Source: CADEEN01 sp963738425 (lineage in GTDB: Bacteria > Pseudomonadota > Gammaproteobacteria > Burkholderiales > Burkholderiaceae_C). From it: 64,000 nucleotides of DNA. Position 1 is the stretch's first letter; each line of letters opens with the position of its first letter. A program made the translations under genes and the position numbers. The DNA lies in the NCBI GenBank assembly GCA_963738425.1, contig CAVTWT010000037.1, forward strand, positions 31,859-95,858, read 5' to 3'. The notes under the pieces were generated by a model. The model worked only from the letters and a program-made list of their open reading frames with translations. It was not told the origin of the DNA and did no database searches. Of the stretch, positions 50,859 through 60,378 are shown piece by piece.

Positions 50859-52580
50859 TCAGCCCACCGCCTCCACCACCATCTGCACCCGCTGCTGCCC
50901 CTGCCACTCGTCGAGCGACAGTCGATAAGCCAGGCGCACGCGTTCGGCCACGGGCTCGGCGTGGCCGAACCAGATCGCGTCGCGGATCTGGCCCAAGTGT
51001 TTGATCCGCAGCTTGAGGTGTTTGTCGGCGACGAGGCGCTGGCCGAGCACTTGCACGTCGTCGCAGAACACCGGCGCTTCGAAGGCCTGGCCCCAGACCT
51101 GTGAATCGAGCTTGGCGACCGTTTCGGCGTTGAAGTATTCGAGCGCCAGCGGGCCGTCGGTGAGCAGGCGGCGGGTCAGGGTGGCCGCGTCGAGCCATTC
51201 GCGGGCGACCTGCTGCAAGGCGCTGTCGAAGGTCTCGAAGTGCTCTTCTTCGAGCGTGCAGCCCGCCGCCATCGCGTGGCCGCCGAAGCGCTTCAGCACA
51301 CCAGGGTGGCGTTTGGCAACGAGGTCGAGCGCGTCGCGCAGATGAAAGCCGGGGATCGAGCGGCCGGAGCCTTTCAGCGAGCCGTCTTGCGCGAGCGCGA
51401 AGACGAAGGTCGGGCGGTGCAGGCGGTCTTTGAGCCGGCCGGCGACGATGCCGACCACACCTTCGTGGAACTCCGGGTCGAAGAGGGCGAGGGCGGCGGG
51501 CGGCTCGCCTTCGGGCATCAGGTGTTCGAGCGCCGCTTCGGCCTGCTCGCGCATGCCGGCCTCGACTTCGCGCCGCTCGCGGTTGATGGTGTCGAGCTGT
51601 TGTGCGAGGTCGGCAGCGCGCGCGGCATCGTCGGTGACCAGGCACTCGATGCCGAGCGTCATGTCGGCCAGCCGGCCGGCCGCGTTGATGCGCGGGCCGA
51701 GCGTGAAGCCGAAGTCGAAGGCGGCCGCACGTGACGGCTCGCGTTTGGACACGGCGTACAGCGCCGCCACGCCGGCACTCATGCGGCCGGCGCGGATGCG
51801 CTTGATGCCTTGGGCGACGAGGCGGCGGTTGTTGCCGTCGAGCTTGACGACATCGGCCACGGTGCCGAGCGCGACGAGGTCGAGCAGCGCGTCGAGCTTG
51901 GGCTGTGTCGCGTTGTCGAACCTGCCTCGCGCGCGCAACTCGGCGCGCGTGGCCAGCAGCACGTAGAACATGACGCCGACCCCTGCGATCGACTTGCTCG
52001 CGAACTCGCAGCCCGGCTGGTTCGGGTTGACGATGCAGCTCGCGTCGGGCAGTTGCACCACGCCGTTGACGAGCGCGGGCAGGTGATGGTCGGTGACGAG
52101 CACGTCGAGGCCGCGCGCGCGCGCGTGGGCCACGCCGTCGAAGCTGGCGATGCCGTTGTCCACGGTGACGAGCAGCTGCGGCTTTTGCGCCAGCGCCAGA
52201 TCGACGATCGGCGGCGTCAGGCCGTAGCCGTGCACCGTGCGGTCGGGCACGACATACGACAGCGTGCCCGGCGCCGCGCCGAGCATCGCCAGGCCGCGCA
52301 TCGCGACGGCGCAGGCGGTGGCGCCGTCGCAGTCGTAGTCGGCAACGATGCAGATGCGCTTTTGCTGCGCGATCGCATCGGCGAGCAGCGATGCCGCAGC
52401 GTCGATGCCTTTCATCGACGACGGCGGCAGCAGGTGAGCCAAACTGTCGTCGAGCTCTTCTTGAGTCTTGACCCCTCGCGATGCGAACAGGCGCGCCAGC
52501 AGCGGATGCACGCCAGCTTGCTCCAGCGCGAACACCGTGCGCGGCGGCACATCGCGGGTTTCGATCTTCGGTGAACTCAC
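50859..52580 (-). CDS. recJ: Single-stranded-DNA exonuclease RecJ
   Basis: The 573-residue 5'-3' exonuclease of recombination and mismatch repair. DHH-phosphoesterase motifs are present: DYDCDGATA, VTVDNGIAS, VTDHHLP (Asp164, His165, His166) and GTVADVVKL. The DHHA1 motif is KGSGRSIPGFHL, followed by FGGHAMAAGCTL. The C-terminal OB-like domain ends RVQMVVEAVG. Length is normal. Its ATG overlaps the stop of the upstream hypothetical gene. Confidence 0.96.
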   Translation of the reverse strand: MSSPKIETRDVPPRTVFALEQAGVHPLLARLFASRGVKTQEELDDSLAHLLPPSSMKGIDAAASLLADAIAQQKRICIVADYDCDGATACAVAMRGLAMLGAAPGTLSYVVPDRTVHGYGLTPPIVDLALAQKPQLLVTVDNGIASFDGVAHARARGLDVLVTDHHLPALVNGVVQLPDASCIVNPNQPGCEFASKSIAGVGVMFYVLLATRAELRARGRFDNATQPKLDALLDLVALGTVADVVKLDGNNRRLVAQGIKRIRAGRMSAGVAALYAVSKREPSRAAAFDFGFTLGPRINAAGRLADMTLGIECLVTDDAARAADLAQQLDTINRERREVEAGMREQAEAALEHLMPEGEPPAALALFDPEFHEGVVGIVAGRLKDRLHRPTFVFALAQDGSLKGSGRSIPGFHLRDALDLVAKRHPGVLKRFGGHAMAAGCTLEEEHFETFDSALQQVAREWLDAATLTRRLLTDGPLALEYFNAETVAKLDSQVWGQAFEAPVFCDDVQVLGQRLVADKHLKLRIKHLGQIRDAIWFGHAEPVAERVRLAYRLSLDEWQGQQRVQMVVEAVG

Positions 52581-53491
52581 AACCCCTCCAGCCGTTCACG
52601 CGAAGCGCGCCGGCCTTTGACCGCCGACGCCACGCGTTGCCACAGCCGCTGCTCGGTGCGCTCGTAGGTCACCGCGCTGCGCTCGCCGCACAGCGTCAAC
52701 CGGTCGAGCGGCCGTGTCGGCAGCATCGAGGCATCGAGCGCACGCCAGGCGAGCGACCAGGCGGGCCAATCCTCCGCCAGCGCCGCTGCCGTCAGGCGGT
52801 CATCGACCTGCACGTCGTGCTTTGCATCGCGCTGCAAGACGCCGCAGCCCGACAGCCAGAACGAGTTGACGGTCAGCACGCCGGCGGCCTCGCGCTCGGT
52901 GTTGACCGGGTGCGTGTACAGCAGCATCTGCACTTCGTTCTGCAAACGCCGCACGGCTCGCGAGTCGGGCAACCATGGATCGACGCTGCGGCCGATGACG
53001 CGGTCGAGCGAGGCGGTTCGCATCGTCGTGAAGTCGACATGCGACGCATACCAGCGCAGCGGCGCACCCCAGGCGAGCGCGAAGCCGTCGCCCTCGAACA
53101 GCGGTCGCACCGCCTCGCACAGCGCACGCGACCCCGCTTCGTCGAGCGCCAATGAGCGTGGGTCGGCCAGGTGGATCGCATCGGCACCCACGCGCCAATG
53201 CACCGGCGTGACCAATCCCCAGGCGGTCGTGCCGACGTCGATGCCGTCAGCGGCTGCTTGTCGTGCGGCCCACGGCAGCGGTGTGTCCTTGTCGCTGCGC
53301 CAGCCCAGGGCTTTTGCCAGAGCGCGCTCGTGCGGTGTGCAAAGCGTCAGTTCGTCGCCTTCGTCGCGGTCGACTTCATGCCAGCCTGCGAGCAAAGCGT
53401 CGAGCGCCGGTGTGGCCAAGCGCAACAGCGCGTCGCGGCCGGCGGACGATCCAGGGGAAGCGAAAGGAACGATCAGGTGCACTCGACTCAT
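52577..53491 (-). CDS. RpfE-like conserved hypothetical protein
   Basis: A 304-residue soluble protein found upstream of recJ in many betaproteobacteria, often labelled phosphoglycerate mutase or RpfE-type regulator by similarity to a Xanthomonas rpf-cluster gene. Visible stretches are VHLIVPFASPGSSAGRDALL, TAWGLVTPVHWRVGADAI, HVDFTTMRTASLDRVIGRSV and VNSFWLSGCGVL. No phosphoglycerate mutase His motif is seen, so that enzyme name is unlikely. ATG 53491 is preferred over GTG 53503. Confidence 0.75.
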   Translation of the reverse strand: MSRVHLIVPFASPGSSAGRDALLRLATPALDALLAGWHEVDRDEGDELTLCTPHERALAKALGWRSDKDTPLPWAARQAAADGIDVGTTAWGLVTPVHWRVGADAIHLADPRSLALDEAGSRALCEAVRPLFEGDGFALAWGAPLRWYASHVDFTTMRTASLDRVIGRSVDPWLPDSRAVRRLQNEVQMLLYTHPVNTEREAAGVLTVNSFWLSGCGVLQRDAKHDVQVDDRLTAAALAEDWPAWSLAWRALDASMLPTRPLDRLTLCGERSAVTYERTEQRLWQRVASAVKGRRASRERLEGL

Positions 53492-53526
53492 TATCCCGTG
53501 CACGGTCGATTACGATGCCCAACCCC

Positions 53527-54794
53527 ATGAATTCCACCCCTTACGAATGGCAGATCGGCTGGCGCTACGTGCGCGCTGGCCGCGCCGGACGCCGCAACGG
53601 TTTCATCTCATTCATCTCCGCGACGTCGATGATCGGCATCGCGCTCGGTGTCGCCGCGCTGATCATCGTGCTGTCGGTGATGAACGGCTTTCAGCGCGAG
53701 GTGCGCGACCGCATGCTCTCCGTGATCGCGCACGTCGAGCTGTTCGACCGCGGCAACACGGCGCTGCCGGACTGGAAGGCCACCACCGATGCGGCGCGCG
53801 CCGCCGTGCCGCAGCAGGTGCTGGGTGCCGCGCCATTCGTCTCAGCCCAGGTGCTGGCGGCGCGCGGCGACGAGATGCGTGGCGCGCTGCTGCGTGGCAT
53901 CGTGCCGGCCGAAGAAGCCAGCGTCACGCCGCTGGCCGCGCAGATGAAGGACGGCGCGTTTGCCAAGCTCGTGCCGGGCGAATGGAACATCGTGCTCGGC
54001 ATCGAGCTCGCGCGCGCGCTGGGCGTGCACACGGGCGACAAGGTCACCGTCATTGCGCCGAGCGGCCAGGTCACGCCAGCCGGTGTGGTGCCGCGCCTGA
54101 AACAGTTCACGCTGGTCGGCACCTTCGACAGCGGTCACTACGAGTACGACAGCGCCTACGCGCTGGTGCACCTCGACGACGCGGCCAAATTGTTGCGCAC
54201 CGAAGGCGCGACCGGCGTGCAGTTGAAGCTCGCTGACTTGCACCAGGCGCGCGGCATCGCCGACAGCATCCAGCGCGCCATGCCCGACAACATCAGCGTG
54301 CGCGACTGGACGCGCACCAACCGCAACTGGTTCGACGCGGTGCAACTCGAGAAGCGCTTGATGTTCATCATCCTGACGCTGATCGTCGCCGTGGCGGCGT
54401 TCAACCTCGTCTCGACCCTGGTGATGACGGTGACCGACAAGCGCGCCGACATCGCCATCCTGCGCACGCTCGGCGCCAGCCCGCGTTCCGTCATGGGCAT
54501 CTTCGTCGTTCAGGGCGCGCTGGCCGGCATCGTCGGCACGCTGGCCGGTGTGGCGTTGGGCTTGTTGATCGCGTTCAACATCGACGTCATCGTGCCGGCC
54601 TTGGAGCGCCTGCTGTCGACGAGTTTTCTGCCGGCCAGCATCTACGTCATCAGCCGCATGCCGAGCCAGCCGCTGTGGAGCGACATCCTGCCGATCACGC
54701 TGATCTCGCTGGTGCTGGCTTTCGTCGCCACGCTGTACCCGAGCTGGCGCGCCAGCCGCGTCAATCCGGCCGAGGCACTTCGAGGTATGAATGA
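53527..54794 (+). CDS. lolC: Lipoprotein-releasing ABC permease LolC/E, run on into lolD
   Basis: The inner-membrane permease that hands lipoproteins to LolA. YEWQIGWRYVRAGR starts the protein; helix 1 is SMIGIALGVAALIIVLSVMN, then a large periplasmic domain and three C-terminal helices (FIILTLIVAVAAFNLVSTLV, GIVGTLAGVALGLLIAF, LISLVLAFVATLYPSW). The family ends NPAEALRYE followed by a stop. Here NPAEALR is followed by Gly and the lolD Met in the same frame, so no stop occurs and the open frame reaches 55458. The expected YE-stop (54786-54794) exists in another frame, two bases out. So this is a LolC-LolD fusion or an indel. Confidence 0.88.
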
Positions 54795-55458
54795 GGTGCT
54801 GACGTGCAAGGGCCTGAGCAAGCGCTTCCACGACGGCGAGCTCGACGTCGAAGTGCTGCGCGGCGTCGATCTCACCGTGCAGAAAGGCGAAACGCTGGCC
54901 ATCGTCGGCGCGTCGGGTTCGGGCAAGAGCACGCTGCTGCACTTGCTCGGCGGCCTCGATGCGCCGAGCGCCGGCAGCGTCACGCTCGCCGGCCGCGACT
55001 TCACGTCGATGAGCGCCACCGAGCAAGGCGTCTGGCGCAACAAGCATCTCGGCTTCGTCTACCAGTTCCACCACCTGCTGCCCGAGTTCAGCGCGCTCGA
55101 CAACGTGGCGATGCCGCTGCGCATCCGCCGCGACTCTTTGCAGGCCTCGCGCGACGTGGCGGCGGCGATGCTGGCCAAGGTCGGCCTGGCCACGCGCATC
55201 AAGCACCGCCCGTCCGAACTCTCCGGCGGCGAGCGCCAGCGGGTGGCGATCGCGCGTGCATTGGTGACGCAACCCGCGTGTGTGCTTGCCGACGAGCCCA
55301 CGGGCAACCTCGACCGCGAAACCGCCGACGGCGTGTTCCGCCTGATGCTCGATCTGGCGCGCGAAAACGGCACCGCGTTCGTGCTCGTCAGCCACGACGA
55401 GCAGCTCGCTGGGCGCTGCAACCGCATGGCCAGGCTGGTGCGCGGCGTGCTGACCTAG
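54787..55458 (+). CDS. lolD: Lipoprotein-releasing ATP-binding protein LolD
   Basis: The 223-residue ATPase has Walker A GASGSGKST, the Q-loop YQFHHLLPEFSALDNVAMPL typical of LolD, signature LSGGERQRVAIARAL, Walker B VLADEPTGNLD and switch LVSHDE. It powers lipoprotein release with LolC/E. The ATG 54787 would normally overlap or closely follow the lolC stop; here it is an internal codon of an open frame starting in lolC. Everything needed for activity is present. Confidence 0.94.
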   Translation: MNEVLTCKGLSKRFHDGELDVEVLRGVDLTVQKGETLAIVGASGSGKSTLLHLLGGLDAPSAGSVTLAGRDFTSMSATEQGVWRNKHLGFVYQFHHLLPEFSALDNVAMPLRIRRDSLQASRDVAAAMLAKVGLATRIKHRPSELSGGERQRVAIARALVTQPACVLADEPTGNLDRETADGVFRLMLDLARENGTAFVLVSHDEQLAGRCNRMARLVRGVLT

Positions 55459-55526
55459 TCCTGGCGCCGACTGCGCGCCGCCGCCCTGATGTTTTCCTGA
55501 TGCCGCTCGTGCTACGGTGATTTCCA

Positions 55527-57070
55527 ATGTCACTCAGCACGCCTTTTGCTCTGCTCGCCGCGCGGCGCCGTGGCCTGTATGCGCTGCTCGTGTGGACGGT
55601 CGCGTGGGCGTTGATGCTGGCGCTCGATCGCACGCTCGATCTTGCCAACCTTGCCTTGCTGCTCGTGTTGGCCTCGGCCGATTGCCGGCCTGTGGTTGTC
55701 GCCGGCCGTGTCGGCCCTGGCGTGCACTGCTGCCGTGCTGGCTTTCAACTGGACCTTCGTGCCCCCGCGTGGCACCTTCAGCGTCGACCTGCACCAGCAT
55801 GTCTGGCTGCTGGCGGCGATGCTCGGCGTCGGCTGGATCGTCGCCGCGCTGGTCGCGCGTCAGCGCGCCTTGGCGCAAAGTGAGCAGCGCGCCGCGGCGC
55901 AGGCGCGGCAGTTGCGTGCGATGGGCGATGCGCTGCGCGACAGTGACGAGCCGCAGTCGCGCGGCCCGGCGCTGCAAGCGGCGCTGGCGTCTCTGAGCGC
56001 CGAGCCGGTGTCGCTGCTGATGCTGCGCGACGCGCTACCGGTACGCGACGATGCCCAAACGGCCAACTGGCTCGGTGCGCCCGATGCCGATGTCAGTGCG
56101 GGCCTGTGGCTGGCCACGCGCCAGGCCGCCGCCCTCGGGCCTGGCACCGGCCGCCACGAAGACCAGCCGTTCTGGTACTTGCCACTGCGCGCGCGCGGTG
56201 CCGCCTATGGCGCGGCGCAACTGCCGTCACGTCGCGATGACGACAACAGCGCCGACGAGCTGCGCGCCCATGCCCAGGCCCTGTGCGACCAGATGGGCCT
56301 GGCGCTCGAACGCACGCAGGCCTTGCGCGCCGCGGCGCAGGCGCGCGAGCAAGCGCAGGCGCAGCAGGTGCGCAACGCGCTGCTGGCGGCGATTGCGCAC
56401 GACCACCGCACGCCGCTGGCGACGATCCTCGGCGCGGCCTCATCGCTGGTCGAACAGGACGCGCGGCTGTCGAGCGAACAGCGGCGACGCTTGGCAGCAT
56501 CGATCGTCGAAGAAGCGGATCGCCTGGCGCGCCTGACCGACAACACCTTGCAGCTGGCGCGTCTGGACGCACCGGGCCTCGCGCTGGCGCTCGACTGGGA
56601 GTCGGCCGAAGAACTCGTCGGCACGGCCATCGCGCGTGTGCGCCGCCACGACCCGCAGCGCCGTCTGCGTTCACGCGTCGAGCCCAAGCTGCCGCTGCTG
56701 CGCTGCGACGCGGTGTTGATGGTGCAGATGCTGATCAACCTGCTCGACAACGCGCTCAAGTACGGCGCGCCGGATGCGCCGATCGAGTTGCTGGTACGGC
56801 GGATCGGCGATGAGCTGATGTTCGCGGTGCGCGACCGTGGGCCGGGCGTGCCGCCGGCACTGCGCGAGCGCATCTTCGAAGTCTTTCAGCGTGGCGCATC
56901 GAACGACGCCGCACGCCAGCGGCTCCGGCATCGGCTTGGCGCTGTGCCGCGCCGTCGCGCGCGTGCACGGCGGCCGCCTGACGCTGCGCGCGCGCCACCA
57001 TGGCGGGACCAGCTTCGAGTGTTTCGTGCCGCTGGGCGCTGCGCCGCCGGGTGAAGAGGCTGCAGCGTGA
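55527..57070 (+). pseudogene. KdpD-like sensor kinase, two frameshifts
   Basis: The gene encodes a short KdpD relative without the N-terminal KdpD/Usp region. It starts MSLSTPFALL, with helices ALLVWTVAWALMLAL and LALLLVLASA; an extra base near 55679-55681 then shifts the frame to IAGLWLSPAVSALACTA and NWTFVPPRGTFSVDLHQHVW (DUF4118 region). A GAF-like part, HisKA with IAHDHRTPLATILGA and HATPase with INLLDNALKYG and RDRGPGVP follow. A second extra base near 56918-56920 shifts the frame to SGSGIGLALCRAVARVHGG. Corrected, about 514 residues. The first half of the ATP-binding domain alone would not work. Confidence 0.85.
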
Positions 57071-57128
57071 GCCTGCCCGGCCGCCCGAAAGGCGAAAGCA
57101 CCGCAGTGCGCAGCACGGAGGTTTTCCG
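57068..57128 (+). repeat. Intra-operon repeat, copy C
   Basis: It begins with the stop codon of the sensor gene, TGAGCCTGCCCGGCCGCC, continues CGAAAGGCGAAAGCACCG and AGTGCGCAGCACGGAGG, and ends directly before the ATG of the response regulator. It matches the first module of the repeat between dctQ and dctM nearly base for base. The CACGGAGG end may act as the ribosome site of the next gene. Confidence 0.8.
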
Positions 57129-57830
57129 ATGATTGGCCATGTGCTGTTGGTCGAAGACGACCGCGAGCTGCGGGCCACGCTGCGCGGTGCGCTCGAGGTC
57201 GAGGGCTACCGCGTGGTCGCGTCGGCCAGTCTGGCCGATGCGCGGGCCGTGCTCGCCCATGCCGGCCAGAGCGAAGGCATCGACCTCGTGCTGCTCGACC
57301 TCGGCCTGCCCGATGGCGACGGCGAGACGTTGCTGACGGCGCTACGCCGCGAGCACAACACCCCCGTCATCGTGATCTCGGCGCGTGAGGGCGACGGCAG
57401 CAAGATCCGCCTGCTCGACAGCGGCGCCGACGACTACCTCGTCAAGCCGTTTTCGATCGGTGAGTTGCTGGCGCGCTTGCGCGTGGCGCTTCGCCACCGC
57501 GGCCGTGCCGTCGCCGCTGCCGTGACTCGCTACGAGCGCGACGGCTTGTCGATCGACGTGGCCGCGCACAGCGTCAGCCTGCACGGTGCCGATGTGCACC
57601 TGACACCGACCGAGTTCAAGCTGCTGGCCCGCCTGCTGCGCAACGCCGGCCAGGTGGTCACGCACCGCCAGTTGCTGGCTGACGTCTGGGGAGCCGATTT
57701 CACCGAGCACACGCACTACCTGCGCCTGTACATGGCGCAACTGCGGGCCAAGCTCGAAGCGCAGCCGGCCGAGCCGCAGCGGCTGCTCACCGAGCCGGGT
57801 GTCGGCTACCGGCTGGCCGACGAACGCTGA
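57129..57830 (+). CDS. KdpE-like response regulator
   Basis: A 233-residue OmpR-family regulator. The receiver domain has VLLVEDDRELRATLRGALE, the phosphoaspartate in DLVLLDLGLPDGDG, ISAREGD and DDYLVKPF. The effector domain is a winged helix with LTPTEFKLLARLLRNAGQVV and the KdpE-like end TEHTHYLRLYMAQLRAKLE. It pairs with the KdpD-like kinase before it. No kdpFABC genes lie nearby. The ribosome site GGAGG comes from the repeat that fills the gap. Confidence 0.9.
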   Translation: MIGHVLLVEDDRELRATLRGALEVEGYRVVASASLADARAVLAHAGQSEGIDLVLLDLGLPDGDGETLLTALRREHNTPVIVISAREGDGSKIRLLDSGADDYLVKPFSIGELLARLRVALRHRGRAVAAAVTRYERDGLSIDVAAHSVSLHGADVHLTPTEFKLLARLLRNAGQVVTHRQLLADVWGADFTEHTHYLRLYMAQLRAKLEAQPAEPQRLLTEPGVGYRLADER

Positions 57831-57888
57831 ATCGGCTCCACGTTCCGCGCGCCGCATGGCCTGCGGAACTTGTGTTGTATTGTATGGA

Positions 57889-59025
57889 ATGCGCAATTCA
57901 ACCGCCGAGCTGGAGCTGTTCCTCGACGAGCTCGCGCGTGATTCGCGCTCGGGTGACCGCCTGCCAACGATCCGCGAGCTGATGCGCCGCTTCGGCGCCT
58001 CGCAGGTCGTGGTCCAGCGGGCGTTTCAAGGACTGAAGACCCGCGGATTGATCGCGTCCCAGGTCGGCCGAGGCACGTACTTCCTCGCGCAGGGCCTGCC
58101 GCCTGCGGCTGATACGGGCGGCGCCGCCCGGGCCGGCCCTGTCGAGCGATCGGCCGCGGTGAAGTCCGTGCTGTTGCTGCGGCGCTCGGTCAGCATCGCC
58201 CGTGGACGCATGGTGGTCGACGGCCTGCATCGGCGCTTCACCGCCGACGGCCACCGCGTGCTCGAGGTGTCGTACACCGACCCTGAGCATGCGCGCAGCA
58301 TGCTCAGGGGCTTGTCGCGCTTCGACGCCTGCGTGGTCCAGTCGTCGTTCAAGACCATCCCGATCGACCTGCTTGCCGCCTTGCGCGACAAGAGCGACGT
58401 GCTGGCCGTCGATGGTGCGGCCCTGGTCGGCGCCGACGTCGAAGCGGTGGGCATGGAATGGGGCGAGCCGCTGGCGGCGGCGATCGCGCACCTGCAGCAA
58501 CAGGGTCACCGGTGCATCGCCTACGCCAGCACGTCGCAGCCCTTCCTGGCCACGCAGTTGGGATGGCGGCGGTTCGAAGGGCTGCAGCGCACCCTCGAGG
58601 GGATCGAGCTGCAGGCGCTCGCCGTGCCGAAATTCCCCGGCGAAGACTACGAAGCGGCGCTGGTGGAGGCGATCGGCGCGCGGCCCGCCTTCACCGCGCT
58701 GGTGGCCTGGGGCATTGAGGATGGCGCGCGCTTTCGCACGCGGCTGTCGTCGATCGGCATCGAAGTGCCCGCCGCACTGAGCGTGGTGCTGCTCGGGCGC
58801 ACCGACCTGCCGAATGAGCACGCCGATTTCTTCGACACCGTCGGCTGCAGCGTCGCCGATCAGGTCGAGTGCCTCTACCAGGCGGTCCATGCGCGCTGGG
58901 CCGATCCATCGCTGCCGCATGGTGTGCGCCTGGTCCCGGTGGCCGCTCGCGCCGGCCAGTCGGTCGCTATGCCGCCGAAGGCGCCCGGCGCAGGGCCGTC
59001 ACGCGCTCGACGGTCTCGGTCGTGA
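57889..59025 (+). CDS. GntR-type regulator with LacI-like sensor domain
   Basis: A 378-residue protein. Residues 1-70 are a GntR winged helix (RLPTIRELMRRFGASQVVVQ, LKTRGLIASQVGRGTYFLA). From about 100 on is a periplasmic-binding-protein fold as in LacI/GalR (SVLLLRRSVSIARGRMVVDG, FDACVVQSS, HRCIAYASTSQPFLATQLGW). It probably senses the substrate of the adjacent lyase and Bug-type protein. ATG 57889 fits the family; the open frame upstream belongs to the end of kdpE. Its 3' end overlaps the convergent lyase gene by 59 bp. Confidence 0.87.
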   Translation: MRNSTAELELFLDELARDSRSGDRLPTIRELMRRFGASQVVVQRAFQGLKTRGLIASQVGRGTYFLAQGLPPAADTGGAARAGPVERSAAVKSVLLLRRSVSIARGRMVVDGLHRRFTADGHRVLEVSYTDPEHARSMLRGLSRFDACVVQSSFKTIPIDLLAALRDKSDVLAVDGAALVGADVEAVGMEWGEPLAAAIAHLQQQGHRCIAYASTSQPFLATQLGWRRFEGLQRTLEGIELQALAVPKFPGEDYEAALVEAIGARPAFTALVAWGIEDGARFRTRLSSIGIEVPAALSVVLLGRTDLPNEHADFFDTVGCSVADQVECLYQAVHARWADPSLPHGVRLVPVAARAGQSVAMPPKAPGAGPSRARRSRS

Positions 59026-60337
59026 GCGCGACCGACGCGCCGATGTAGACGGCGGCGTCGAGCGTTCGCGCCAGTTCCTCGCCGAGTCCTTCGGGCGTGA
59101 GTCGAGGATGCTCTCGCAACGCGGTCATGAACGGCACTCCATCGGACTGCGCGTGCTGCGCAGCCTCGTACAGCACGTGGTGCGCCTCATGGCGCCCCAT
59201 CAGGCCGGTGAGCCGCATCATCACGGCTTCCGACACGATCAAGCCGCCCGTCAGATCGAGGTTGCGGCGCATTGCCTCTGGGTGGACCACGAGTCCTTGC
59301 GCCAGGTTGCCCAGCGTCTCGGCGATCGAGGTGGCGATGATGGCGATTTCGGGCAGCAGCGTGTCGGTGACGTTGCTCGCCGACGAGTCGCCTTCGTCCA
59401 TGCGCACCATCGCTTCGAGCGCGGCCGGCACGCGCGCGCGCAGCATGCGCGCCAGGCTGACCAGCAGCAGGGCGGTCGACGGATTGCGCTTTTGCGCCAT
59501 CGTCGAGCTGCCGACCTTGCCCATGTGGAAGGCCTCGGCCGCTTCGCCGATCTCGGTGCGCTGCATGAACACCACGTCCTGCGCGATCTTCTGCGCCGTG
59601 CCGGCCAACAGGCCCAGCGCCGCGATGTAGTCGCTCGCACGGTCGTAGGATGAGCGCATCGGCAACCCGGCCGCGCGCAGCCCCAGTTGCGCCGCCATGC
59701 GGGCCTCGACCTGGCGGCCCGGCTCGCCCACGGCCGCAAACGTGCCGATGGCGCCGCCCATGCATGCCGGGAACGAGGCGTCCACGCGCGCATCCAGGCG
59801 CTCCCGGTCGCGGTCGAGTTCGTCGATCCAGCCAGCCAGTTTGAAGCCGAAAGTCATCGGCAAGGCGTGTTGGCCATGGGTGCGGCCGGCCATCACCGTG
59901 GCCTTGTGCTCGAGTGCGAGCCGGCCTAAAGCAAGCACCGCCCGATCGATGTGGTCAACCAGCAGGGCGTGCGTTCGCTGCATCTGTAGCGCGGCGGCGG
60001 TGTCGAAGATGTTCTGCGTCGTCGCGCCCCAGTGGATGAAGCCCGCGGCCGGCTCGCCGCACAGGGCCTCGAACTGGTGCAGCACTGGCGTCAGAGGATG
60101 CTGCGCAAAGGCGATGTCCTGCGACAGCCGGGCCAGGTCGAACTGGCTCGCATCGGCCTGCTCGGCGATCGTGCGTGCCGCCTCGGCCGGGATGACCCCC
60201 AGTTCGCTTTGCGCGCGCGCCAGCGCGGCTTCGACGTCCAGCCAGGCCTGCAGGGTGGCGAAGTCGCTCCAGATTTGCTTGGCGCCCTCGCTGAACCAGT
60301 GGCGGGTGACGAAGGACTCAAACATGCCGATGTTCAT
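58967..60337 (-). CDS. Adenylosuccinate lyase/PcaB-family lyase
   Basis: A 456-residue member of the fumarase/aspartase superfamily. The signature is GKVGSSTMAQKRNPS (the mobile catalytic loop with Ser), preceded by HWGATTQNIFDTAAALQMQR and GRTHGQHALPMTFG, each lining the composite active site. The sequence is closer to the 3-carboxy-cis,cis-muconate cycloisomerase branch than to purine-pathway PurB. It is divergent from a Bug-type binding-protein gene and next to a GntR regulator, so a catabolic lyase for an imported carboxylate is likely. Confidence 0.85.
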   Translation of the reverse strand: MNIGMFESFVTRHWFSEGAKQIWSDFATLQAWLDVEAALARAQSELGVIPAEAARTIAEQADASQFDLARLSQDIAFAQHPLTPVLHQFEALCGEPAAGFIHWGATTQNIFDTAAALQMQRTHALLVDHIDRAVLALGRLALEHKATVMAGRTHGQHALPMTFGFKLAGWIDELDRDRERLDARVDASFPACMGGAIGTFAAVGEPGRQVEARMAAQLGLRAAGLPMRSSYDRASDYIAALGLLAGTAQKIAQDVVFMQRTEIGEAAEAFHMGKVGSSTMAQKRNPSTALLLVSLARMLRARVPAALEAMVRMDEGDSSASNVTDTLLPEIAIIATSIAETLGNLAQGLVVHPEAMRRNLDLTGGLIVSEAVMMRLTGLMGRHEAHHVLYEAAQHAQSDGVPFMTALREHPRLTPEGLGEELARTLDAAVYIGASVALTTETVERVTALRRAPSAA

Positions 60338-60378
60338 GGGCGGGCTCCTGTGGGGGTTCTGTAAAGTGTATTGAATGT

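Noticed and set aside
52577..53491. Phosphoglycerate mutase
   Set aside because: The name is often attached to this family, but no catalytic His motif of either mutase class is visible.
53842..55533. 563-codon open frame opposite lolC-lolD
   Set aside because: Antisense shadow with the same biased composition.
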